A DNA stretch of 64,000 nt, taken from the NCBI GenBank assembly GCA_045837725.1, contig JBEWZL010000138.1, positions 1 to 64,000 of the forward strand, written 5' to 3'. Made by a program: the position numbers and the translations under genes. The notes under the pieces are model-generated. The model searched no databases and had not been told where the DNA came from. It saw nothing but the letters and a program-made list of their open reading frames with translations. Numbering within the stretch: the first letter of the stretch is position 1; every line of letters begins with the position of its first letter. This document shows, in pieces, positions 1-12,330 of the stretch. Origin of the DNA: Vermamoeba vermiformis. Lineage: Eukaryota > Tubulinea > Echinamoebida.

Positions 1-160
1 TTTCTCCGTTTAGTCGTTAGTAATTCGAAATACGAGAGATTTGTTTGTGTTGATCTTCCCGCAGTCCGAAAAAGTCATTAATTTGAACCTTGTTTGGAAT
101 ATTTATCGCATTCTTGACACTCCAACAACACAATACATATGACATATTAATATAATCGCA

Positions 161-1201
161 ATGGTGAAGGAAAGCACGTTCATTGATTTGAATAAAGGCG
201 CGACACTGATCTTTTTTCTGATCATGTTGACTGTTTATGACCGGTAAGGCCTGAAAATAATAGTAACATACTTTTACATGGTATTAGTTTATAATTTGTG
301 CTTTTACATGTCAATTAGTGCTCGATCAACGTCATTAATTTTTCAATAATTATTCCTAATTTCCCCTTTGCATTAATTTTACTTCCTAGAGAAATTATAA
401 TGCTAAGTATCATATTTTCTAACGTTTAAAATTCTTTCAGATGGAGCAACACGACTGCCGTGATCTACACTGCTATTCACGGCGCCTATGGTATTCTATG
501 GGTTACCAAAGGATTTTTCTTCCCTGATGCTACATTCGTACGAGATTGCAGCTATTTTTGGGGCATTTTTGTTGTATTAGGGTAAGATACTACAAGATCA
601 TCTTCGATCGACAAAAAATCTTTCATTTGCAAATCAGTACTTTCGCCTTAACCTTATATAACGATATTATTATACCACGTAATATTAATACTATTTTTGT
701 AGCTCTTTATCGCTTTATTGGAGCGCAGGAGTCATTATTATTGTAAATAACTACGAGGCACCAAACTGGCTGATTCTAGCCGTATTATTGACCTATACTA
801 TTGGTATATTCATTCACTTCACCTCGGACATGATGAAACACGAGCGCTTAAAGTGGAAGCGAGGTACGCAAAACCAGATTTGAAATTGAACCGCCAAGAA
901 ATTTCGTTACACGAGAAGTGTATTCTATTTATTGGCATATTTTAACGTTTATTTTACTATAGGTCTTATTAGCGATGGTTTATTCGCCTATTCAAGAAAC
1001 ATTAACTATTTCGGCGAGTTGCTGATCTATGGCTCGTTCGCAGCGCTTTCAATGCACTGGTTCCCTGTATTATACTTATCACTATTTGTTGGTGCTTATT
1101 GGGTGCCGAGAATGCTCGCTAAAGACAAATCTCTTGCTAAGTACCCTGAATTCGCCGAATACAAAAAGAGATCCGCTCTTTTTATTCCTTACTTGTTTTA
1201 G
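161..1201 (+). CDS. DUF1295 / ICMT-like polytopic membrane protein
   Basis: Four exons (161-243, 441-581, 703-863, 963-1201) join in frame to a protein of about 207 residues. All three introns are GT-AG. The start is the first ATG, just after an AT-rich leader. The product has several hydrophobic segments (LIFFLIMLTVY; AGVIIIVNNY; WLILAVLLTYTIGIF). The last exon carries the signature of the steroid-reductase/isoprenylcysteine methyltransferase-like family: SDGLFAYSRNINYFGE, then a basic EYKKRSALFIPYLF tail. In that family the R-x-P-N-Y-F-G-E segment lies in the catalytic and cofactor region; here Pro is Ile (RNINYFGE). It is shorter than typical DUF1295 proteins (about 250-300 residues), so the N-terminal helices may be reduced. 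The substrate cannot be predicted, and an endomembrane location is inferred from family and hydropathy. Confidence 0.75.
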
Positions 1202-1238
1202 TAAATAAAACATAATAGTAGGTATCGCTACCATCACA

Positions 1239-4200
1239 TTAATTAAATACAAACAACGCCATGGCAATGGTAACCACAAAAGATTGACCGATCACGACGG
1301 ATGTACCACCTGAAACTTTTACAGCAGGCGAACGCGGCTTAGGTGCCTAAGAATGAAAATTATTATTCGTGTTATAATATATGACTAGTATCATACCGCT
1401 ACGGGTGTTTGAGGAGCAGCAACGGGTGCCACTGGCGCCGGCAAAGTCCAAGCAACGGCCGCAGTCTCGTACAAATCAGCCGTTGGTTGTGAATCGCCCA
1501 AGTAGGCAACATCGTTTGTGAAGTAGTCGTAATAGTACGCATGGTACTGGCCAGGCATGAATCTGAAATCTCTCGGCACATCGGAGACGGTTCCGATGTA
1601 CACTTCATGCTGCGTAAAGCGTGCCTCCTATTCGTCAACAAATTATTAATGTATAAAACTTAGTGCTAAACTACGCAGTTTTCGAATTCAAAATGACGCG
1701 TGTCAACAACATAGCCTTTGAATGACACGTGTCACCGATTATTTCTTCACAGGAAAAATTCATAAGCTGGAGCAATTGGATGTACTTACTCGCCGAAGTA
1801 GAAAATTGCTGTGGTTGATTACTAATAGTGTATCTCGAAGCCTCGTATACAAAGCCCAACCACTCCCTCACGTTGCCGCCTGCAAATGAAGAAGAGTCCA
1901 TCTAGATACATAGAAAAAGAAATATTAATAATTTGGTCCAAAAAGAATTGAGCGAAAAAGAAGCAAAGATCAACGATAAGCATGCGTTCGTATTGAAAAA
2001 TAAACAATTGCTTACCACAGTACCAGGAAAACCGCCGTAAGAAAAAACTCTTCCCACGTTATACTCCAAAAATTTCGAAATGAAGAGCGAAGATGCACTG
2101 CCGGCAGTACCGTCAGTAATGACGATCGGATCTGCTGGAAAACGAGTGACAGAAATGGCGTCCAGAAAACCGCCAGTATAACAGCTCGCAGGGTAATAGA
2201 ATTGTTGCGTCAGATTCGATGCTTGACCACCACGTGTCACTGTGCGGGGATTGAACCACGAATTGTTTGTGTACAGCTGCCTATCGCTTATCCTAAAAAG
2301 GAAATTAAAATTTTCCTTTCCGTATCTTATCTATCAGCTCGCCAGAATATTTCCTTATTTGGTAATTGAATCCATCCGCGCAAGCTGTACCCTCGTACAG
2401 CAGCGAATATTCAAGTTGGAAAACTTACCTGAGATAATCGGACCCATTTATCATTCCTGCCTGTAACGATTGGTCAGTACAGCTTAAAGCAAGGCATTGA
2501 TCTGCAACTCTTACGTCAACAATGCTAGCGAGTGTTTGTGTTCGTCGAAGGTCGTACCGCTCGTAGTTATTGGTGCCTCTGAATTTTTCACTGAAAATTG
2601 ATGCAGCTTGGTAGGATAAGCAAATATAACCACCGCTAAATACCATGCAAATTAGTATCCGTTTCACTGGTCCTCATTTCATTTGAGTTGATTAGGTTGA
2701 GCTTAGTTACGATTTACTTTTTTAGGGTCTGGAAAGTGAAATGACACATGTCATTGATCAAACGGTGATGATTTAAAGAATTTTGGAGGTACGTACCCGT
2801 TAGCCGAAACATCCACAATGACTCGGTCAATTTGATTGGTGGAAGTGTAATTAGAAAACCCCCTCAAAATGGCGGTGAAACCGTCCGCATTGGCCAAGAA
2901 AGAATAAATCCGAAGATACGGAACAACTTGCTTGTCACTGGTCGTGTAAGTACCCCACCAAATTGTTCCGTCGTCAGTTTGATCAACAATTTGCAAATTT
3001 GTCAGATTGCCACTTTTCACGCTCAAAATGATTTGATCGGAGGCTTGTTGGTCCGATCGCTTTTGAACTGCCTGCAACCGAATACAATGCACATTAGTTA
3101 ATCCGTTAAACACATCAACCACAGATTAACGTCGGATTCAGTAGATCAAAACGAAATAATCTTAGTATCATTATATACAGGTCGAGATTTGGGTTCAGAA
3201 TGAGCTTGCAACGTTACCTGAGTATTCAAGGAGTTGTAATCGAATCTCTTTCGGTAGCTATTACCATCGCCGTTTTGATCATTATCTGAGGTAACTTTGA
3301 TCGGACGGAACTGTTCCCTTCGTTCCTTGTGAATGTCAGGTTGGTACATCAAGTTGTCGCGTGCAGTGATGGATCTTTTCCCTAGAGTTATGGGCTAAAC
3401 AAAAAATAGTTAAGGGGGATACTATTACCCATAGGGAGCTACAATATTCGGAGATCCAGATGCCGGATCTCAAAAAAAATATTCAAGTTGTAACAGCTAC
3501 GTGGTCATATGTGACAATAAATAATCGATATTCCATTCTGTATTACATACCGTGTCGATTTGAGTGACTGCAGCGGCTGAGTTCGGAATGCCGCCACCAA
3601 TGGTAGCGACGAAAGGCACCACCACATCCGTGCCGTTGATTTTCATCGTGCACGATGTAGCCAAGTCGCTTATCGAGAACTGAGTGCCACTTAAACGCAT
3701 AAAGGAGCCATAGGCACTAAGAGCAGCGTTGAAGCGCACTGATTGGTCTTTGTGAAATCCAACGTATTTGTCGACAAAAGCCTACAAAAATTGAGCACGT
3801 TAAATCTATGACTCATGAAGACATTCCCGATAGCAGCACGAGTTAATTCTAAGAAAATTCGAACAATATTTATCATTAATATCACCCAAAAAAAATTCTG
3901 AGCCAACCGAAAATTGTATGACGAATACCAAAAAAGGTTATTTTAGATAATTATTATTTAATTTCGGTTATTTGGTCAGTTGATGTATTTACCTTGAACC
4001 ATTGCACAATTGGCGTTCCATCAATCGCGGTGAGTTCGCCACCAAAGTACGGCGTGGGATCAAAACCAATAATGTTTTTATATGAAGTAGCGTCAATGTT
4101 GCCTTATTATAGATAATATTAAGTAACGTATGAATAAATGAGGTGGATGGATCCGGTACTCACTAGATTGGGTAAGGTAAAACTTGAGAATTCCGTTATC

Positions 4201-5077
4201 GTTTACCGGTTGAACTCCGAATGGCCTTAGGACATTAGTTCTGTAATAGGGCTCGGGGAATGTATACAGGGTATGAGCATCGTTTAAGCTGTTGAATAAA
4301 GTTGCCAAATCTGTTAACATAACCGATCAAGTTAATCATCTCGAGGAGAGATTCGAATGAACGCTATAGTAAATTAAAGTAAACTTACCTGAATGGAAAG
4401 CATAATCATTCTGATAAGTCTTCGCCTCAATCGCGTTCAAACCGCCAACCAGATCAACCTAGTTACATAAATCGTTAGAGTTTTCATGATGAGAAATACG
4501 CGTAATTCTTATTGAATATGAAATATATAGGCAGAAATGATGTAATTGTGCAATCTTAGCGTAATCTCTCGGCGATTAACGCGACGAAAACAAATCCAAA
4601 ATTTCAACAAAACAATTTGGTTTAAATCATTGCAAATACTTACTTGTAAATTCCACGGAGCACCCGAATCCTTTGAGATATCAGTAAACGCATAAAGGTC
4701 AACCAGCTGACGGAGGCGTGAAAGCGTGTTGGCTGCTCTTGTTGAAGAGAAAGGAATGGAATTAAAGCAGGCTTGGACTCTAAGAAATTATCATTAGTAA
4801 GAATACTGCAAGCAACGAGAAAAAAAAGAAGAATTAATTTATAAGCTTTTAAAATTTAAAGATCAGCATCCGGATAGAAGTAAAAAGCTTCCGAACAATG
4901 CTCGATTTCTACTATTATCAGATAATGTTAATATATGGCGTACAATGTAACGTTTCCAGACCAAGCATTACTGCCTACCGGAGCAGGTAAATAACAAGGA
5001 TCGTCTCCGGGACCTCCTGCTTGGACGTGATGGCAAGCTACTAGAATAAGCGTAACGAAGATTACTAACTCTTTCAT
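1239..5077 (-). CDS. Secreted/surface S41-family (CPAF/tail-specific-like) peptidase
   Basis: About 13 exons encode a protein of roughly 730 residues. The start (5077) begins a clear signal peptide, MKELVIFVTLILVACHHVQA, then a Cys/Pro segment (GDDPCYLPAP). Family hallmarks follow in order: the domain with DLATLFNSLNDAHTLY (the S41 N-terminal region often contains such an NDAHT motif), a PDZ-like linker region, RVIVDVSANG spliced to a GGY segment (matches the D-x-x-x-N-x-G-G strand) and VITDGTAGSASSLF, whose Ser after the G-T-A-G turn is the expected nucleophile. The last exon (1239-1353) ends in a hydrophobic tail (VVIGQSFVVTIAMALFVF) with no charged stop-transfer, as in GPI-anchored or tail-anchored proteins. 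Two palindromic words (see repeats) sit in its introns. It is convergent with the DUF1295 gene only 38 bp away. The exact small exons between 3.2 and 4.8 kb were placed by eye. Confidence 0.78.
1694..1705. repeat. Intronic palindrome copy (TGACGCGTGTCA)
   Basis: A one-base variant of the TGACACGTGTCA palindrome, in the intron between the last and second-last large exons of the S41 peptidase gene, 18 bp from an exact copy. Confidence 0.75.
1723..1734. repeat. Intronic palindrome copy, exact (TGACACGTGTCA)
   Basis: A perfect 12-bp palindrome in an S41 peptidase intron. Confidence 0.85.
2742..2753. repeat. Intronic palindrome copy (TGACACATGTCA)
   Basis: A one-base variant within another intron of the S41 peptidase gene. 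Confidence 0.75.
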
Positions 5078-5586
5078 TGAGTTGTGGTCGCTTAACTCTA
5101 TCAATGAAATAAAGTTTGTAAACGTGACAACGGCAGAAATCGAATTTTCTATATTTAGCAATCAAACTAACTTACTAACACCATGCTCTTTCAGCTTGAC
5201 TTGAATGCGAGCTTCTTTATCATAGTACGCAGGGTTGAACTCTCTGTTGCTTCAAGGACGATACAGAATTCGCGCCAAAATTTGATTATGGCGACATTTT
5301 AATTTTCTGGAAAGAGATAATTACATTAAATTTGTGGACCTCTATTGCAACAATAATACGATTTTTAAACAACTTCAATTATTTTCATAATTTTTAAAAA
5401 AAAAATTATAATTTGACTGTGCCAGGCGTCTTACCACGAAGTTGCTTTCTTCTACCACAGCTTACTAAATTGTAACAATAATAGCAATAATATTTGTGGC
5501 TTTTCCAGTGATAAATCAAAGTTTCATCTCGATCGTGTTGTTGCGCAACAAAAAATTGTCTTTCTAATGAATAAATAGAGTTTATT
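5078..5586. other. Intergenic stretch with an unexplained exon-like segment
   Basis: This lies between the GST stop and the S41 peptidase start, both on the minus strand, and is mostly AT-rich. On the minus strand about 5170-5245 reads as a short coding-like segment (REFNPAYYDKEARIQ, then VKLKEHG) followed by a consensus donor GTAAGT. No in-frame start or matching upstream exon was found. It could be a 5' leader exon of the peptidase or a remnant of another gene. Nothing else is visible. Confidence 0.3.
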
Positions 5587-6418
5587 TTACCACTCAGATA
5601 CAGGACGAACTTTGACCCAATGAGCCACGCCAGGACGAGCACCGACGCGTTGGTACAATCCGTTCAAAAGAGGGAACTCTGTAGGGAGAGCTGCATCCGC
5701 AGCAAGCGAGTTGAAATAGGTGTTATAGATCCAAAAATCAGCGAGCGTAATCTATATTTATAAGAGGTTAATATTTGCTCACTTTAGAAAACAGAAGATC
5801 CCACTTACGTCATCTCCAACCAAGAAACCTTGGCCACCGTTGTTATTCTTCAAAATTCGTTCGAAATGAGCAAACCATTTGCGTCTAGCTTGAACTTTAG
5901 CGGCAGCCTATTATTTATCGTTAGTAAAGTCAGAATTTAAGTCCTAGACTACACGATCGTACTTCAGTTTCCTTGTCAGCTGCAATTCGGAGGTCTCTGA
6001 CTGCATCAACAATACTGTCGACAATAGCTTGCTCGATATCATTTTTGCCTAAGCGAAATAAGTTAGTCAAACCGGATTTGCTCCGCGAGCCAAGCTTACC
6101 ATAAAGATTGTATTGCTTAGCCAAGTAACGAGTAATAGCAACTGATTGAGCAATACGGGTGCCGTTAATTTCTAAAACGGGCAATTGACCGAAAGGAAGC
6201 GAAGGCTTCAAGTTCTCAAATTCAGGATCATCATCGTCGTTAGAGAGGCGGTGATCTGGTTTGAACATTAGCAAAAAAATATCGAAAAATCATTTCTAGA
6301 CTGTATAATTACCAATATATTCAACGCCCTTGTCGGCAAAGATCAGTCTAGCAACTTCAGCGAGACCACGGCCGGAAAAGTAGATCAACTTGGGTTTTTG
6401 CGCAGGTGTAGCAGCCAT
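5587..6418 (-). CDS. Glutathione S-transferase, sigma/prostaglandin-D-synthase-like
   Basis: Five exons give about 203 residues, the usual length for sigma-class GST. The N-terminal thioredoxin-like domain has KLIYFSGRGLAEVARLIFAD, where Tyr in L-I-Y-F is the expected catalytic tyrosine. It continues with the cis-Pro and glutathione contact region PFGQLPVLEINGTRIAQS (QLPVLE; the QS pair binds the gamma-glutamyl group). The C-terminal helical domain ends with LADFWIYNTY and a terminal Trp just before the TAA. It conjugates glutathione to electrophiles or isomerises prostanoid-like substrates in the cytosol. The start ATG opens the conserved domain directly. A GTAAG donor at 6771-6775 and an acceptor-like TAAAG just before the ATG suggest an intron in the 5' leader. 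Confidence 0.9.
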
Positions 6419-6861
6419 TGCTTTAGAATTATTCTTGTTGTACTGTTGTTGTTGTTTAGTCAAGAGACTCTTGATAAATGTGTTCCGAAAGCCAACAGAT
6501 TTTTATGTGCTGATTTTCTGCCCTTCGGACATTCCGTACGGAAGACATCGAATGTTCTCCTGTACAATTCTTTCCTAATTAGGCAATAATCGAAGATTCC
6601 TTTCAAAAGTGAAGCTTCCCCTGAGACAATGGAATATACGGGAAATAAAATGGAACAATTGAGCGAGCTAGCAAAATGCCAGATCACTATAATTTTCGCT
6701 GGAACGTTCTATCCTATCAGTGAAGCTTCGGGGTTTTTCCTTTTGATTAAATGATAATAATTAATGGGTACTTACCTAAACAGATGTGGAATGCCCGCAT
6801 CCACTTCAAGATGAGATCGGGTTACAGAAGGTCAAGTATTTATGTAACAAATTTTACATTA
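6419..6861. other. GST 5' leader (probable leader intron) and spacer to the next gene
   Basis: On the minus strand a GTAAG donor at about 6775 pairs with an acceptor-like sequence a few bases upstream of the GST ATG, so most of this stretch is probably a leader intron. Upstream of 6776 is a short GC-richer leader exon and then the 3' end of the Iwr1-like gene. Open frames here are short and begin at non-ATG codons, and I see no gene. Confidence 0.4.
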
Positions 6862-8693
6862 TCAAATGTCATCGTATTCATCGCTCGACTCCTCTATAAA
6901 CACCAAAATTAGTACTTAATTACAAAAACCTAAAGCCTCTCGATCAGTGTACCTTGTGACTCTTCCTCGCTTGATGTAAATTCAATCGACTCTTGCTGCT
7001 CGTCTTCTGAATCAGGAGGTGTGTCGGTATAATCGCGATTTCTCTAAAAGATGACGCTGGTTAGTAAACCGATCTGCTTCTTTCGGATGTATTTCCGAAG
7101 TTGACTTACGTTTTGAGAATCATCTGAATCATCCGAATCATATTCGTTGTCTTCATTTACAAGTTCATTATCCATCAACGCCTCATCGAACGATTCGACT
7201 GGAACACTATCAAAATTAACTTGCTTAGTACGCACGTGGCCAAAAGCTGTTACAAATGTTACTACGTACACTGCTTGATGATCTTTCAGCTTTTCTTTTG
7301 GTGCCGCTGATTCATACACGTAGTAATCAACCACAAATTCTTTCTTTTCCCGTTCTAAACAAAGATGTTAGTCTTTCGCTTGGATCGGGATCAACGAGGC
7401 CATGCAATGCACGAGGTGATAAATTAAATCTACCAATAATAGATATTATATATGTACTTGCCTTCTTCTTCAATCTGTGCTTTAGATCGCACAATAGGCA
7501 AGCCATTGATAGTCAACTGACGGGGCTGTTGTCGCTCTTGCGTGACTAACTCGAGTAAATTTACATTTGCACTAGGACTGAAATATATACTCAGTTAGTA
7601 TTTGCTCGATAATAATCAGGTCATTTTAGCGTTACCTTGCTGTCTTAGTGATATTTCGTAGTTTGCTAATTTGTGCAAATCTTGCTGCTTTGCTGGCTTG
7701 CTATAAAATGTCAAAAGTTACTATAATGCGATGCAAATAATAGTAATAATAATCTCTATGTATGAATCAGATGCACTTACATGATGCTTTTGAATACTTT
7801 GAGTTGTCTTTTCGTCCATTGAACGAGGCATGTCGCTATGTGTAATAAATCCGTCCATTCGTTTGTTTTTGAGTGTTTCTAACCGGCTCTATGACAATCA
7901 TTAGTATTAGCGATGTAAGAACAAATTCTATACGAATAGAACTTACTTCAATCGTTGCGTCAAGTTTGACCTCAGTTTGCTCGACTGTTGTAAAATATCT
8001 GAAGAATTTTCGCTCTGTATATAATAGACGCGTTATTAATCGGCATTGTAATAATATTCTCTATTGAATTCGAAAAATTGGCGCGTTATTTTGTGGATCG
8101 ATTTTGAAATGCAATTTCGTGCGTACCTTTTTCATCGATCTTCTTCGCGGCTTGACTCTCTTGAAATTGCTTTTCTCTATCGCGTAGACTAATCACTTGC
8201 ATCGCATCCGCTAATTGAGTCATTTGTCGCTTTGTTGGGCGCTGTTCTTCCAACACTAATAAAAGCATCAATTAATCGGTCCTCATTATAAAATTATTTT
8301 TAAAATATTTTTAAAATATTCAAAGCTGCAAATAGGATTGATTCCGTTTTAGATCCCTAAAAACTTACCGATCGAATCCAACGTAGACTCCTCTCGCTTT
8401 CTTTTTACGCATAAAATCGTGACTTTTGATTGATTATCGGTATTTTTCTGTTCCCCAAGCTGCTTTGCAGGAAAAATAAGGTCTTTTTGCTCGACAACTG
8501 GAGAATTTTGTTTTGCAGCTAATGGATCGAAGAATACAGTCTGTCTTTTCGGTTGCGCTTGATATTTCGGTGTTCTACCATTATTTTCTGAATTTTGGGC
8601 ATTATTGTTGCCGCTGGATTTGCCAGGCAGGTTTGGCTGAAACTTCACCGCCTCTGTCCGCTTCGTAAATCCTTCTGGAATTAACTTGTCCAT
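6862..8693 (-). CDS. Iwr1/SLC7A6OS-like RNA polymerase II nuclear import factor
   Basis: Roughly 400 residues in eight or so exons. The N-terminal exon (MDKLIPEGFTKRTEAVKFQP) is Asn/Gln-rich and ends with TILCVKRKREESTLDSIG, matching the I-L-R-V-K-R-K-R start motif of Iwr1/SLC7A6OS. The middle exons are charged and helical. The C-terminal part has VVDYYVYES, then an acidic tract (NEYDSDDSDDSQN) and DYTDTPPDSEDE, resembling the family's YVYDIYY...ENSESNWRNEYPEEESSD block. It ends ESSDEYDDI before TGA. In yeast and animals Iwr1 directs assembled Pol II into the nucleus. The tyrosine/acidic end and basic start are seen directly; the function is by family. Another acidic nuclear protein is the main alternative. 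Confidence 0.62.
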
Positions 8694-8898
8694 AACTATA
8701 TTATACAAATGTGTTCGGTGATCGTATTTACAAAATATAATAAACGGAAAGCGCACCGAAAAATTAAGCGGGACAAAGCGGGACTTAACTGCCGCATTAA
8801 GTCAGGATAAATGGTTTTGGATCGCTTTTTTGGTTTATTTAAGCAACTATCTAGTGTAATATACAACATATAGCTGTAATATTTATATTGCAAACAAA

Positions 8899-10490
8899 AT
8901 GTCTGAAAAATTAATGAAACGGATGGACGATCCCAATAACCTGGTATGTTAATTCGTCTAACGCTACCAATTAATATAGCGCATTAAAGAGTATATTATT
9001 TAATTATTTATATGCTTTGATTCAATACCAAACCTCCGCGATCGAAGATTCTGATCAAGATCCAACCAAATTAACTAACTAACCCTATTTCGTTCAGAAA
9101 TGGGCCGAAGATAAGAATCGCTTTGGATATAAAATGGTAATTATTTATTATATTAATTTACAAGACCGAAATTAACTTTGATCTTTGCGATCAGCTGTTG
9201 AAAATGGGCTGGTCAGACGGAAAAGGTTTAGGAGCCAATGAAGATGGCTTAACTACATATGTTAAAGTTGACAAAAGGCTAGACAATAGAGGTATGAGTT
9301 TGACGATCCGGATCACGCGATCTGCCGTAAATAATTCAATTCAGCAAATTAATAGCGCGGTAATATTGAAAATATTTAATTCCTTTTTATTACAGGAATT
9401 GGAGCCGAACAAAAATCAGAAACTTGGGTTCATTCTGGTAGCGATTTTGAAAAAGTATTAAAAAACCTCAGCGCTGTTGCCAGTACGTTACACGAACCAA
9501 TATATCGTGGACTAAATACCTAACTATTACCATGTAGACGAAATTAATCAGAAAACAAAAGAACTGGAAGAATTAAACGAGACAAAGAAAAAAGACAAGA
9601 AGTCAAAAAAGAAATACGACTCGTCTTCCTCTTCTTCATCAGATTCAGATAGTGACAGCGACAGCAGTAGTGATAGTAGCAGCGACTCATCTTCATCATC
9701 AGACTCAGATAGCGACAGTGACAGCAGTTCATCGTCGTATCAAATTCTGACTCAGATTCTTCATCCTCGTCCAGCTCAGATTCATCTTCAAGCTCTTCAT
9801 CAAACTCAAAAAAGTCATCTTCGTCCTCCAGCGAGAGTCAAGAAGAGTCTTCAGGCAAAAGAAAACGATTTGTTCCGAGACATTTCATGTAAGCCTCATT
9901 TTTAGCCTTGAAATCAATCCAATAACCAAATCTTTTATTGCAATCTATTAATTATGTGGCCCAATACTTGTTCTATAAGTATTAACCGATATTTTGCAGT
10001 CCGACTCGAGTTTTGAGATCCAAGTCACCAACAGTTCGTTACTCAAAAGAAGCTTTCCAACAAATCTTCGCGCAAAAGCAAGAACCTATTAGACAAGACA
10101 ATATCCCCGAGAAATATAAGAAGCCAGTATGTACCTAGGCGTTACACAGATCCGTGTACAAGCGGATCTTCAACGCCTGAAAAATCGTTTGGTAGACTTG
10201 TACTAACTATATTTATAGGTTGTAGCCGATGACAACTACGGCGTCATGACTGTACAAAGCTCTTCAAGCATGGAAGATTATTTCAAACAGAAATTAAGTA
10301 CGTTAAAGTAGCAGTTAAACGTTCAAAAAAAATTTTGCTAACAAGCGTATGAATGAGTTACTAACGTACCATTATACTAATAGGTGAAAAGGGTAAAGAT
10401 CTAAGTGTTAGTGGAGGTAAAGGCCTCAAGCGAAAACGTGACTCAGAAGAATCATCGTTGAATAACAAATCGAAAAAGGCTAAAAACTGA
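8899..10490 (+). CDS. PINX1: PinX1/Gno1-like G-patch protein
   Basis: The N-terminal G-patch runs NKWAEDKNRFGYKML, then LKMGWSDGKGLGANEDG, and continues with GIGAEQKSETW, closely matching PinX1 including the KWA and FG-x-x-M-L-x-K-M-G-W-x-x-G-K-G-L-G-A core. A long Ser/Asp-rich low-complexity tract (about 9,610-9,860) precedes a basic segment (SGKRKRFVPRHF). Near the C terminus is SSSSMEDYFKQKLS, like the SMEDYF motif of PinX1, followed by a KRKR nuclear signal. The role by family is rRNA/snoRNA processing and telomerase inhibition in the nucleolus. The Ser-rich reading frame changes by one base at about 9737-9740 (TCGTCGTATC): upstream and downstream frames are both Ser-rich and only one continues into the conserved C terminus. 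This looks like a lost base rather than a decayed gene. Confidence 0.85.
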
Positions 10491-11103
10491 AACAGGCAAA
10501 GTACTGTCTCTTGCGAAAATAATGTAATAAATAGCGAATTATACTTACCAATTACTTTCAAATCGAACTTAAATTTTGAGCGCTCAAAGAACTAAATACC
10601 CTGCGACTCGCAATAAATTGTCTTGCCCGTTAGGAATTTGACTGTCAAGACTATCAATAAGGTGAGCGATACGCAAAGCAGTTGTGAACCTTTCTCTGAA
10701 ATCGATGCACGATAAATTACATCCTGAAAGGCCGTTGATTGGCTGTCACGGTTCATTCCGAATCTTTACTCTGCTTTAACGTTGATTCTGAGGGGATTAT
10801 GAGACTAGCTCATGTTTATACTGTCGCTACTCTTCGCGCCACGGTTCAAATTACAATTAAATAATTTGAATTACGATACAAAATCTTGTCAATTACGTAA
10901 GACGTTAGCATAGAAATAAGAAAAAATATTGTTGATTGTGCTAAGTGTAGTATTCACATAATATAATAGAATTTTCGAGCTTAATCTCGCGAGCCGTTAG
11001 AAAAATTTCTTGAATCGGATTTTAGTAAGCGGGACCAATGGTCGTCCGCAATTTATATTAGTAGTAGCTAGGAAGTACAAAATAAATTATGCAGTTGCCT
11101 TAC
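10491..11103. other. Convergent intergenic region without a recognised gene
   Basis: This lies between the 3' ends of the PinX1-like gene (+) and the Cys-rich surface protein (-). The GC content is mixed. I found no conserved frame, no tRNA or snoRNA box pair that holds up, and no repeat. Confidence 0.5.
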
Positions 11104-11915
11104 TTAGAAGAACAAGGCCAAGAGAGCGAGCATCATGCCGAAGGCGGGAACGATCGAGCCAGCAGCATTGAAGCAGTTGGTGTTATCAGTGGCCTTAATG
11201 AATTGGTATCGACCGGCGAATCTGTATTGGTCAAAGAACTGATCGGGGGTGTTGAATTCACGACCGCACAACTTCTTGCCATCAGGAGTACGGCAATCGA
11301 ATGTGGTGTTAGGGTTGGGTTGAGGGCAAGAAGTCATGTCACCACAAGCAGTAAGGAGGGATTGGTAGAATTGGGTGCACAAACGAAGCTTAGATTGGTC
11401 GTTGGTGTCGAGGAAGCTTAGAGATTTAGTCAGCGCAAATCCAAAAAAACATGAGGTTATTTATATTGAATTACCTATCGAGGAAGTCAGGCTTGCATTC
11501 ATAACCGCAAGAAACTAAACCCAACAAGAAAGAGCATTGGTCTATTGAAAGATTCGGTTACCAACAGGACTTTCGTTACCCTATTAATCAAGCTACTTAC
11601 TAGGGGTGGTGCTGCAACCATCGTCGATAACAGCGTCACGAACGTTCACTGATAACAAGGATTAATTAACACGAAATTAAGCGCGAAGATGTGCATTCAC
11701 TTACAGTATTGAGGAACGCAGCAAGTGTCGGCGGAGTATTGAGGGCATTTAGTGTTGGAAGAGCTAACAATATATTAATAACCGTAATAACCGCGGAATT
11801 GTCGTTGCACTTACGGGACTTGGTAAGATGTATCTCTGGGAGCACCAGGGAATTGGCATTTGCCGGCCAAGGCAACGGCAACGAAGCACAAAACGACAAC
11901 GACGATGGCTTTCAT
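11104..11915 (-). CDS. Cysteine-rich secreted protein, probably GPI-anchored
   Basis: Five exons encode about 190 residues. The signal peptide MKAIVVVVLCFVAVALA is followed by a mature protein with about 14 cysteines, including KCPQYSADTCC, LVSCGYECKPDFLD and LLTACGDMTSC. The C terminus, NAAGSIVPAFGMMLALLALFF, is a hydrophobic tail with no following charge, typical of a GPI signal. A -CC- pair followed by spaced cysteines is reminiscent of folate-receptor-like or other extracellular Cys-rich modules, but I cannot assign a family. The longer reading frame upstream of the ATG (to about 12098) is rejected because the signal peptide begins exactly at 11915. It shares a 415-bp divergent region with the CH-LIM gene. 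Confidence 0.75.
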
Positions 11916-12330
11916 TGTTTTAGCGAGACTTGTGTGGAGTCTGTTGATAAAATTGAAATAAAATGAAGATTTTGTCGTTGCTGCCAAACTTGTCTGGTGA
12001 ACCACGTGCTGCACCACAACCGCTGATCCGCACCGTAACATCGGGTAAACGAAGTGATGAAAGGAGTAATGACAAACCGCTGAACGTAACATCATCAAGC
12101 TTGTTGATTCATTTCAACGGATTTGATCATTGATCTGGAACTAGAATTTATTTTAGAATAGTCTTCCCGTTGTCAAATAAAGGGAGGATATAAGTAAGTC
12201 ATGCCCATGGAGTATTCACGTTGTCTGTATTTTTGGGATATTTATAAGCTGAGTTTTCACGTGTGCGATCGGTTTTTTTGTCATTTTCATAAAATCGTTG
12301 TCTAGAGGAGCAATATATGAGGACCATATA
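11916..12330. promoter_or_regulatory. Divergent intergenic region
   Basis: This holds the 5' flanks of the Cys-rich surface protein (-) and the CH-LIM-PH gene (+). The only open frames are extensions of the neighbours without conserved content. I see no convincing TATA box or repeated operator. Confidence 0.4.

Noticed and set aside
1-160. Window start, upstream of the DUF1295 gene
   Set aside because: AT-rich 5' flank only; no exon of a preceding gene could be supported.
9544-9732. Minus-strand frame opposite the PinX1 Ser/Asp tract
   Set aside because: It is the complement of a simple AGC/TCA/GAT-type repeat and carries no conserved content.
10840-10860. tRNA T-loop-like GGTTCAAAT
   Set aside because: No matching acceptor, D or anticodon arms are found around it.
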